Positions 23,501 through 35,500 of a stretch of DNA of 64,000 nucleotides are shown here, one piece after another. The notes below the pieces were generated by a model. It had not been told where the DNA came from. It worked only from the letters and a program-made list of their open reading frames with translations, and made no database searches. Location of the stretch: assembly GCA_036346405.1 (NCBI GenBank), contig CM070550.1:16774115-16838114 (forward strand), written 5' to 3'. This DNA is from Phyllostachys edulis. Taxonomy: Eukaryota > Streptophyta > Magnoliopsida > Poales > Poaceae. Position 1 is the first letter of the stretch, and every line of letters begins with the position of its first letter. A program made the translations under genes and the position numbers.

Positions 23501-26500
23501 ATGACTTACTGATGCGTCTCTGGCCTGAGTTTTGAGACTATGCGTGCTCAACTCCTGACTTGTCACCCGCCCGAGCTTGGTGGAGGCCTCACGGGTGTGC
23601 GTGCTGAGGAGACTCGTCACCGTGGCGTTGTTTCGGGATGCGATCGTCTTTGTCCGCTTTAGCACCACCGCTCCATCGCTTCTTCAAGACCGATCGTGAT
23701 CCTCCCTATCTCTCCGGTGGTTGTTTGCTTTACTACTGGTCTCCATCGCACCTCATCGCCGTGGATTGGCCACAGTATCGATTGCTACAAGCGAAGGCGG
23801 GACCAAGGTCGTTAGAGTGGACGTCCCCCCAAGGACTCTGGAGGTTCCTCACTCAGGAGCTGGCGCCTCTCGCCAGGGCTCCTCTGGTGACGCCACACAA
23901 TAGCTCCTCACTGCTTCAGCGCCTCGGTGTCGGCTCGTCCTCAGACTTCTTGGGTTCTGCTCATCTGGCTCTTGCTTCTTAGCAGTCTTCCTCGCCTCCG
24001 CCTCCTCCCTCACCAGGTATCTTGTCTCCGTGGATCTTGAACTCTGGTTCTTCTTTTCACATGACACCAGATTCTACCCACCTTACTTCTGTGCATTCCA
24101 CTGTTCAGACTGCAGATAGTACCTCCCTTCCTGTTGCAGGTCGAGGCACCCTTTCCACTTCTTCTTTTCATGTTCCTGCAGTCTCTCATGTTCCTCAGCT
24201 TACTATCTGCTTATGTCGGCTGGTCATATCACTGATCACGACTGTCGTGTTGTTCTCGAGTCTGACTCTTGTTGTGTTCAGGACCGCCACACGGGGACTC
24301 TTCTTGGTACTGGCCCTCGGCACTGTGATTCGCAGCGTCTCTGAGTGCTCGACTGGCTTCATCTTCCTTCCGCCGTCTCCACCAGCTAGTCAGCCACTAC
24401 CACTACCTCTTTCACTCAGTGGCACCATCGTCTCGGTCATCTCTGTTGCTCGCGTCTATCGTCTTTACTCGATCGTGGTGTTCTTGGGTCTGTTTCTGGG
24501 GACACATCTTTACATTGTATGGGTTGCAAGCTTGGCAAGCAGCTGCAGCTCCCCTATCCCTCCAGTGATTCTATTTCTACTTGTCATTTTGGTCTTGTTC
24601 ACTCTGATGTTTGGGGTCCGGCTCCCTTCGTTTCGAAAGGGGGTCATCGCTATTATGTGATCTTTATTGATGATTATTCTCGTTATACTTGGATCTACTT
24701 CATGTTCGAGCGCAGTCAGGTTCTCTCTATTTACCAGATGTTTGCCACCATGGTTCGCACTCAGTTTGATTCGGCCATTCGTATATTCCGTGCCGACTCT
24801 GCTGGTGAGTATCTATCTGCTGCTTTATGTCGCTTCCTCGCTTAGCAGGGCACTCTTCCCTAGTACTCTTGTCCTGGTGCTCACGCTCAGAACGGTGTCT
24901 CTGAGCGTAAGCATCGTCACTTGCTTGAGACCGCTCGCGCTCTCGTGCTTGCCTCTTCTGTTCCCCCACTTCTGGGTTAAGGATGTTTCTACTGCTACTT
25001 TTCTCATCAACCTGCAGCCTTCCATTGCTCTTCAGGGTTCTACTCCTATCGAGCGTCTCTTCGGTCGAACTCCAGAGTAGTCATCTTCGCAATTTCGGTT
25101 GTATCTGTTTCGTCCTTCTTCCACCTCGTGACTGCTCAGTCAGTTGAGTGTGTTTTCCTTGGCTACAATCTTGAGCATAAGGGTTATCGTTGCTATGACC
25201 ATGTTGCTCGCAGAATGAGGATTTCTCGGGATGTCACTTTTGACGAGTCCCGATCTTACTACCTTAGTTCCCCCACTATCAGCCCAGATTCTCTTGCTGA
25301 GTCGATCTCTTTTCTGATTTTTCCTGACTCTCCGCTTTCCACCACTGTTTCGCTTCATCCTCCATCTACTCTGCCTCACTCTCCTCTGGCTCCACCTGTT
25401 TCGCCGCCGTCGGATTTTCCTTCCCGCTCTTTTGTTGAGGCTCCACCTTTTCCCTTGCACTACTCTCGCCGTTCTCAACCTACTACTTCCCCTCGAGCCT
25501 CCGTCTCTGCTAGGCCCTGTTCCCAGTTCTTCCTCTACATCCTTGTTGGGTCCAGCTCCGCCTTCTCCCTAATACGATCTTCGTGATCGTCACACTGTCA
25601 GTCGCTCGAAGCGCCACGGCCAGCAGCCCATCGCTTTTTGAGCCCACGACCTCATCAGAAGGCCGCCGCCACCCCGAGCGGCGACTCGCGATGTCTGAGA
25701 AGATTGCTGCTTTGGACCGTACTAACACTTGGGATCTTGTGCCTTGCCTGTGCGTGTTACTCCTATCACGTGTAAGTGGGTGTACAAGATCAACACCCGC
25801 TCGGATGGTTCCCTTGAGCGCTACAAAGCTAGTCTTGTGGCGTGTGATTTTCAGCAGGAGCATGGTCGTGACTACGATGAGACTTTCGCCCCCGTCGCTC
25901 ACATGACCAGTGTTCGCACTCCTTGTGGCCTCTGTTCGACATGCAGCCGCCCCCTGGGTATTCTGTCCCTAATGGTATGGTTTGTCGCCTTCGTCATTCT
26001 CTCTATGGCCTCAAACAAGCCCCTCGTGCTTGGTTTGGCTGCTACTCCTCTGTTGTCATTGTTGTCGGCTTCTCCGCCAGTGATCACGACCCTGCTCTCT
26101 TTGTTCACACCTCTCCTCGAGGTCGGACGCTCTTACTTCTATATGTGGATGACATGATCATTACTGGAGATGACTCTCAGTACATTGCCTTTGTGAAGGA
26201 GCGTCTCAGTAAGCAGTTCTTGATGTCTGATTTGGGTCCTCTTCGTTACTTCCTTGGGATTGAGATCACTTCTACGTCCGAGGGCTATTATCTCTCCCAG
26301 GAGAAGTACATTCAGGATATCCTTACTCACGCTTGTCTTACTGATCAACACGTGGTGGATACTCCTATGGAGCTTGGTGTTCACCTTCGGCCTACTGATG
26401 GTGAGCCTCTTGAGTATTCCACTCGCTACAGCCATATTATCGAGAGCCTCGTCTATCTTGGGATTACTCGATCTAACATTTCTCACTCAGTTCACATCCT

Positions 26501-29500
26501 GAGTCAGTTTATCTCTGCTCCCACTCAGCTCCACTACAGTCACCTTCGTGTTCTCCGATATCTTCGTGGAACCATCACTCGACGTCTTTTCTTTCCTCGC
26601 TCCAGTTCTTTACAGCTTCAGACGTACTCTGATGCGACCTAAGCTAGCGATCATTTTGATCGCCGGTCTCTTTCTGCTTATTGTGCTTTTCTTGGTTCCT
26701 CCTTGATTGTCTGGAAGACTAAAAGGCAGACTACAGTTTCTCATTCGAGCACTGAGGCTGAGTTGAGAGCCATGGCATTGTTGATAGCCGAGATCACCTA
26801 GCTTCAGTGGCTTCTTGCGGATTTCGGTGTTTCTGTTTTTGCACCGACTCCGCTCTTATCAGATAACACTAGTGCGATCAGCATTGTTCGAGACCCCGTG
26901 AAGCATGAGCTTACCAAGCACATTGGAGTGGATGCTTCGTACATACGATCGTAGGTGCAAGACCAAGTTATTGCTCTTCAGTATGTGCCTTCGGAGCTTC
27001 AGTTAGCAGATTTCTTCACTAAGGCACAGACTCGAGCTCAACATAGCTTCTATATCTCGAAACTTAGTGTTGTTGATCCCCCATGAGTTTGAAGGGGGGG
27101 GAGGGTTAGATATGTATATTGTGTAGAGTGTTATTTGCTATTCTTCAGCCTTATACATGTTATATATTGGCCTTTGGCCTTTGGCCTATTGGAATATACA
27201 AGATGCTTTATTCCAAACAAACCTAACAGCCCAATAAGGATAGTTTTATTTTCATTTGAAAGAAACAAATTTTAATGTGGGAACTTCTGCCCTAACTCTA
27301 GTACTAGAAAAGCCCATTTTGTTGGTGGATGCAGTATGGCACCCCCAGTCTAAATATGTAACAAATAGGATATTAATGAAACCAAATCAATATTTTTGAC
27401 AATAGCAAGGAGCAAAACTTCCAATACGCAAGGGGTGCAAACAATCCTAGAAGGTATTCCATATTTTGTAAAAGGAAAGGGGAAATAGGTAGTTCCAAGG
27501 GTAGACAGGAAAGTGGAATAGATCTCCACCTGTGTGTATTCAACTTTGGTGAATATTTCCATTTTCTGCTCAAACAGTTTTGCTAGATGGTTTTCCAAAA
27601 ATTGACTTCTAGCACGGTGTGTGTTTGATCGGTTCAACATGTCTTCTCGCATCGGATTGCTCCTAGAGGAAGTGGTACTGCCAGTGCTATCAGAATGCCG
27701 ATGTCGCCGAATTAAACCACAAGGTAATATCTGCTTGACTTCAGATACCACACCATTGAACTACAGGAAAAGAAAGATACTGTGTAAGGGGAAACCTTAT
27801 GAATATAATTTCCAGCATGAGATCATGTCTCGAAAGCAAGTGGTAGTTATATGCAGTAGTGAGGATGAAACATAAGCATCATTTTCACAACTCCGACAAC
27901 CAAAAAGTTGGTATGGTAATGCATGCTCAATTATAAATGTGTATACATCAGAAACAGACACACACACACACACACACGCCATATGCAATATGATAAGGAA
28001 CTGAACAAACCTCTAGGAGAAGTAGATCAACAAACATGTTCACTTCCCGCGGTTCCTTGTGCTATTTTAGTCAAATATATACAGAAGAAATACAAACTTG
28101 AGCAAAAAGCCAGAAATAGCAAAAAATCATCAATGATTACAAAAATTTCCTATTGAATACGAAAGCAAACCTTTGTCCAGACTGGTGTTGTAAATCGCTT
28201 ATTAAGAAGTTTGGAGATCTTCTGAGTCTTCATATTTATGTACTGCTCCACGGAAGACAAAATTCAGTTATTGGCATTTCCAGATCCAAAAAAAATTATG
28301 TACTTCTCAAGCGAAAAAAGGAAGCGATCACTTTCAGATTAAAAACAGTAGAATTACATCTGTTCCCAGTTATGCTCTCATGACATGGGATATTGTTCCC
28401 CCAAATGTAACTTTGCATTGAAACTGAAGTTAAAGTTCTACTTTTTAAAAGAAAATTCCAGTAATAATGACCAAGGATACAAATCTCCGGGGCCGGTAAC
28501 GGTAACCGGAAAAACCGGCAAAAAACCGGTTAAAATTCGAATATGAAAAAATAAATTGGGGATGTTTTAAACTCGGTAGCCTGAACGGTAACCGCCCAAA
28601 AACCGGAAAAACTGCTACCAAAACCAGAAAAAACAAAGAAAACCAGTTATGGGTAATTAGCAATTGGAATAATGCAAATATTAATTAGAAAGTGTTTAAA
28701 GAAGTAACAATCATGATACATACGGAGCTTGCTGTCTAGTTAGAAATTTGTAAGAGGCCTGATGTTTGTACATAAAAAGTACAATAGGTAATGCCCGAGA
28801 TTTGTATCCTTGCTTGGGAGTACAATAATTCAAGCACATTTAGCTCATACAATAGGTAATCTAGCACAAAAAAGGCATAAATCAACCTAGAAAGTGCATT
28901 ATGCAGTCATAAATTTAAATTTAAATTTGAAAAAAAATTGGACGGTTTTTTTTCCTCCCGGTTCCCACCGGTTTTTCCGGGTTTTTTCCCTGATGATGAC
29001 ACAAGGCTATTCTAATCTCCTTGAGCACATAGTGCTTGCAATGCAGTTTCTCAAACAGTTTCACGCACTCAAATATTCTGCATGTAATTACATTGCTTTC
29101 AGAGCTGTAAGTATCTACAATATAATAGGTAAAAAAAATCTCGCAAAATTTGTAATAGAGTAATAGACTAACATCATGTACACCCATCCCATGTTTCTCA
29201 ATTATAATGGTGCAGATTACTTTTCTAAAAGGAGGATAAAAAATAAGAGAAAACCCTAGTCTGCCATACATGGTGTATACCATATGGCACAGAGAGACCA
29301 CAGTTCTGTACAGAAAAGCCACTAGCAATTAACAATTCAAATAATAGAATAAAAAAAAAGTTTGCCTACATGGTGTAAGAATTTCTCCCCAGATGAACGA
29401 TATAGCCGACATATCTCTCCAGGTACAAAAGGTGGTCCATATTCATAGCTACGTGTGCCACCTCCAGAAAAAGAAGAAGCCAACTCCTAAAAAAAAGTAA

Positions 29501-32500
29501 CAAAAGTCAGAATCATTTCATAAAGCGTGCACTCAAATCTGAAAAGGTAAAAAAATTGGACAGGCAACAAGCGAAATTAGCAATGTACCTCTGTGACTTT
29601 AGGGATTGTTGTTTGTTCTATGTAAACACAAAGTTGTGCAAGCATAAGCACCAACACTGTTGGAGCCTTATCGATTTGCACAGAATCCGTAGTACTCAAC
29701 TCTTGAGAGAAACTCTTGCTTCTCCCAGAAAGCAGATGAAAGTGTACATCGAGTTTCTCAAAGAAATCTTGAAAACCTTCTTGTACCCAATCAACAATCA
29801 AATCTCTCAGCTTTACAAGCAATTCTGTATGGCCATCGATAAGATGACGAAATTCCTAGAAGCAGCATAGTCAAAATGAGAGCATTGAAACAGAGTATAA
29901 GGACACTCCAACACAAGCATGAGCTAATTAGTAGATTGTGTAATACAATTTTACGTTATTTGAAATAACAAAATAGATGGATGTTCACAGGCTTTTTAAC
30001 ACTTTCAAATATTTACCTGCAGGAGATCTAAGCAACCCTGGGACACTTTAATTTTGCTTGTTTCCATGGCAGTTTGCAGCTGCGACTCTTCTAACTTCTC
30101 ATTTGGTGTTGAGTGCATTCTGAGCAGTGCATCTGCTCACCCATACACAATATATGTAAGTTTTTTTGTACGTACTTTCGTATTTCAAGCCTATTCGTAC
30201 TAAAAAATAAAATAATTTATTGTAAAATCAAATCTAAACTGTAGTCCAATGGTACAAGCAGTTCTGCACGAAAATTGTAAATTAAAAAAAATGTGGTGGG
30301 AGGAAGGCAACCTGATATTTCACTTTGAAGATGAAGAAAGGCAGTCGCAATGTGTTGCCTAATGATGTCTCGAGTAGTCTTACACAGCAAAGACATTGGC
30401 ACATGTGAAACCACTAAATCAGTACCAAGAAATATAAACAGATCTGTGTACATATAGGGTATCCAAAAAAGCAACTACAGAAGGATATTGAAGTATAACA
30501 TATACACTATACTCCAAAAGTATGCTAACGAACAATCCTCAGCTGAAGATATATTACCAAACAGCTTTTTGCTCACTTGTAAATTCATAAACAAGTTTTC
30601 AAGATAAGAGATCTCATATATGATACTCCTAGCAAACCAGTGCTTGAATAATGAATAGTCCTCAACAGTCAACACTACCAACAACTAAGACCTGAGAGGC
30701 CGGATGATGCTGAGAACGGTAACCAGTGGATACTGGCAAGCTTCTGTTTCTGATCCATCATAAAATGAATGTGGGCAATAGGAATATCAAATAGGAAGTG
30801 AATCCATTTGCCACAGCTAAACCTGGCTACACCAATTGGTGGACTTGTCCATGGTTATTAAGGCGGTAAGGCGAGGCGAGGCGACCCACCCCCTCACACC
30901 TTTTAAGCGGTAAGGCGCGAGGCGAGGCGACGCCCACGATCCTAAGGCGTCGGTCAGAGCAAGCAGGCGTGATGAGGTTAAGCGAAGAATGCCACAGAAG
31001 GCCACAGAAGATCCCACAGCAGTTAGAAGCCATAGAGAATCCCGCCTGACCGGCCGCCTGCCGTGCCTGCCCGCCGCCTCTCTTATCCCCACCTCGCCGC
31101 CGCACGCCAGCACACCACGCACATACGCTTCGCCATCGCTGTTTCAACCTTCGCTCAAGGCTCCGCCCGGCTCTCTCCTCTCCGCGTTTCGCCATGCCTG
31201 CGCCTCCTCTTCCGGCAGATCCGGAGACAAGACGACACTCACCAACAAGGAGGACCCCGACAATAGCAGATTTGGAGACAAGACGGCGGCGGCGCCGAGT
31301 GGTGAAGACGAGGCACCGGTGCAGATCGTGCGAGACGACGAACTCCAAGAAACAAGTGAGCTCCCGGCTCCTCTCTTCTCTCCTTCTACCTCCCTCTCCA
31401 CTAAAAGCTCTGAGCAGAGGACGCAAGGCGGAGGCGACGCAAGGCGGGGGCGACGCCTTGACACCCCGGACCGCCTTACCGCTTAGGCGACGCTTAAGCG
31501 TTGCCTTAATAAGCATGGACTTGTCCACTTCTATGCCTTAGACACCGTCTCCAAGAACTGGGACAGAATTACCTGCTAACATGTTCTGCCTCCACCAGCA
31601 TTATCCCTCACCCCTACACCATATACCTTTTGTGGTAAGTCGTAACAATTAGCAACACACCAGCCAGGAAAGGCAGTGTGGTTTCAGCCAATATTCCGAA
31701 GTAAGAAACGACCAGGAAGGACCAACACCACGCCAACAAATGAAGTATACTATGCACATTTAGCCAGGTACTCTACTTGATTTTAGGCAGAACAAATTAA
31801 CTGAGTGAAGAGAGAAAGGCATCATATGAAATCTGATAGTTTTTAAGGATTTTTTCAATCAAAGAACAAAACATATAATTCTTGTCTTAGTAGGATATAA
31901 TATTATAATTTGCAACCATGAATGGAACTGTTACAAGGTGCAGGTCAAACCTCCAAAGAAAAAGCTGGTAGTGCAGCCTCTGGTATAACTTCATCGATGG
32001 CAGTAGCATCCTCCCATAAGGCTCCTGTGATCATCAAAGAATAGCAGGATCAAATCAAACAAAATGCAATGATCTTACAACCCCAGTAATATCAAATTAT
32101 TAAGCATGGCCATTAATGGTAAAAACACGACTGGCCCTTTCAATAACAAGGATATTAACATTAAGACTAGATGAAACATATGAACTTTTTCAAGTTAGAA
32201 GTGAATATCAACTTTTGAAGTAATACGAATACAAATTCCAATAGTCATTTTCTTCACAACTCAACCGAACTTTATCCTGAATTTGAAGTAATACGAATTC
32301 AAATTCCAATAGTCAATTTCTTCAAAACTCAACCGAACTTGATCCTGAATTTGAAGTTCACTGCTTCCATTACACACAATACAGGAACATATGGGAAAGA
32401 AAGCAAATCATTATAAAATGCTTGGGCAAAATATCCTTTGCACCATGAAGCAGATCTACAAACATCTTGGGCAAAATGTCTTCCATATCACGACTACACA

Positions 32501-35500
32501 AATATTTGAGTATTTGCATTAAAAAAGGAATAGATTGGTGTTTGCCCATAGAGATTTACACTTTACATTATTGTTCTAAACATATTGGAAATACAATTAT
32601 GATGGTACTAGAACATAGAAAAAGTCCTTACGTAGCATTGCCAATAGATCAGTTGATGAAATTCGTCTCCTCATATTCTCTCTGACTGTTTCATAACGGC
32701 TTCATGCAAAATAACAAAAAAAAAAATTAAGACAAATGTATATGTGGTGAATTTCTGGTAGTAGAAATGTAAGAAAAACGAGCAGCAAAACCCATATGGG
32801 GAGCCTAAATAAAATGCTAATTTCAGTTCATCGGACAGCACCTCAGATTAGAGTAATTTTCTTGTATCCCCATTGCACAGCATGGAATATGTAACAGCCC
32901 ACTAAAATCCAACATATGGTCACATGGACAGGTGAAATGCTGCCAAAGAAATAAGAAAAGATTCCCCTTTGCTTTGTTCACTCCCATTTCCTTCTGCGTT
33001 ATACTTGGTATTATAAGACACACCAGGTTGTCCATGGACTTCGCACCAGGCCTGGCTCCTTTGCTACTCTGACAACAGATCCAGAAGACTGGCTGCCTCG
33101 TCAGCCTGCTCGAACCTCAATATTATCCCAGCAGTACAAACCAAACCAACACTATAACTCTTGATCACTAGAAGGTGTTTAGTGTGTATGTGTATGTGTA
33201 TAGAATATAATCTAGTGTCTTGGCCCATGTAGCCCATGAGGCCCATCAACCTCAAGTGTATACATATCTCCTCAATAATCAATAAGATGCACAGTTGTGA
33301 ATAGCAAAATCCCCTCTAAAATCTAACATGGTATCGGAGCCAAGGGTTAGGGACTAGACCAGTCCGACCACCGTGATATCTCCTTTCCTCTCCCTCTCCC
33401 GTGGTTCGTCATCAGAATTATTGTGGCTTTGCTCAATCTCTGCCTCGACTGCTCTCCGCCCCGAGTCCTTTGCTCAGTCATTCTGTCAAGACTGCTCACT
33501 GGATCCAACGTCGTCATCGTCTTCCCCGACCCGATCCGGACGGATTCTGGTCGTCATCCTCGTCTGCACGTCACCGCCGCTCGGATCAGGTGCCGCCATA
33601 GTCTTTCCCCACCCAATCCGGACGGATTTGGGCCGGATTTGGCACCGCCTGGCGAGCCTCCTCTACTTCGTCGTTGCTGCTGTCTAGCGAGCCTACTCCT
33701 CTGTTTCGTTGTTGCTACCGCCTGGTGCTCTGCTTCAGCTACTGTCCCCCCTGTTGTCGCCTGGTGAGCCTCTTCCTCTGCTTCGTCGTTGCTGACTCCC
33801 GATGCTCTACTTCAGCTACATTCGCCCAGCTGCTCTGCTGTCGTGCCAACTCCTCTGCTCCTGGATCTGTGTTGCTGGTGTGTGATTGTGGTCCATCAAC
33901 ATGGCAAAGTCTAACTCGTTTGGGAGCGGTTCATCTCTCTTGATCACTAACAACAAGCTCAACGGGCTAAACTATCGAGCATGGGCTTTTTCAGTCAAGA
34001 CTACTTTGAAGGGTTGTGGTCTGGTCATTTGACTGATGATCCCCTTGATTCGAAGAAAGTTGATGCAAAGAAAGTAAAGACTTGGCAGAAAGTAAAGACT
34101 TGGCGGAAAGAAAACGGTCGTGTCATGACTGATTTGGACTTGAGTGTTGATGTTTCTCTGAGGATGTGTCGAGTATTTCACTTCGGCCAAGCAGATATAG
34201 ACATACTTTGAGAGAACATATGTTCAGTCCAGTGGTGCAATTCGCTTCACCTTACTCAAGAGTCTCCCTAGTATCCAACAACAGGACATGTCAGCAGAGG
34301 AGTATTATTCTGCTTTCACTCACATCACAGGCCCTCTTGCGTCCATGACACCCAAGGCTACTTCTGATTGCCAGTCTTGTGATGGGGCTTCGATCAGAGT
34401 ACGAGCCTGTTCGCACCCAATTGCTCAACTATCCTACTCCACCGAGTCTTACTAAGGCGCTCTCTGCCCTGATTGTTGAGGAGAAGCGTCTTCACTTGCT
34501 TATGCCTACTTCACCATCCTCACCACACGTTGTCCTGAGTCTTCCAAAGCGGTCAGATCCACCAGGGTTGCCTCCACAGGAGTGCTTTTCTGTTCTCGCT
34601 ACAAGAGAATTGGTCATCTTGTTGACAAGTGTTTGAAGTTACATCCAGACCAGCTTGTTGATTATCGTGCTAGACATTCATCTTATCGTTGTTGTGGAGC
34701 ACCTACTAGGGCAGTCACTGTCGACACACCAACTATATTCTCTGGCTCAGTGTCTGCTATGACTTCAACGATTGCACCATCTGCCCTAGTGCTGGTCATA
34801 CTTGGGTTCTGAACTCAGGTGCCTCCTTTCATGTTACATCAGATAGCTCTCAACTTGTTGCCTGTAGACTAGTGACTGATAGTGCATATGTTCACAGCGC
34901 TGATGGTACACCTTGCTCATCACCTATCAGGGCATTCTCTCTACATCCTGCTTATCTATCTCTGATGTGTCTTTTGTTCCTCAATTATCTATGAATCTCC
35001 TTTCTGTTGGTCAGCTTATTGATATGAACTGTTTCGTTGAATTTGATGACTCTTCTTGCTTTATTCAGGATCGTCAAAGCAGAAGTGCGATTGGTGCTGG
35101 CAATCGTCGTAGAGACTTTCCTAATCTCTACGTCTTGGACTCCCTACATTTTCCTTCCTCTAGCATGTCGAAGGTTCCAGTGTCTTCATCTACCATTTCT
35201 CCTGCACTGTCTTCATGTTCTACTGACTCATCCTTCACCAAATGGCATCATCGACTTGGTCATCTTTGTGGAGCTCGCCTTACTACTCTAGTTGGTCAAG
35301 GTTCCTTAGGTTGTGTTTCTATCGAATCAAGTTTTCATTGTACCGGTTGTAAGTTAGGGAAGCAGCTACAACTTCCACATTCTACTAGTACTTCTCAGTC
35401 ATGACGTCTTTTTGATTTGGTTCATTCAGATGTATAGGATCCGTCTCCTTTTGCTTCGAAGGATGGTCTCGTTATTATGTCAAATTTGTCGATGATCACT

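Noticed and set aside
27959..27977. (CA)n run as a regulatory site
   Set aside because: An ordinary microsatellite in an intron, with nothing to support a function.
30827..31528. 233-aa minus-strand ORF and opposing ORFs of 165 and 115 aa
   Set aside because: They fill exactly the GC-rich TIR element in VPS51 intron 11 and show composition-driven Arg/Gly/Ser-rich sequence with no family signal.
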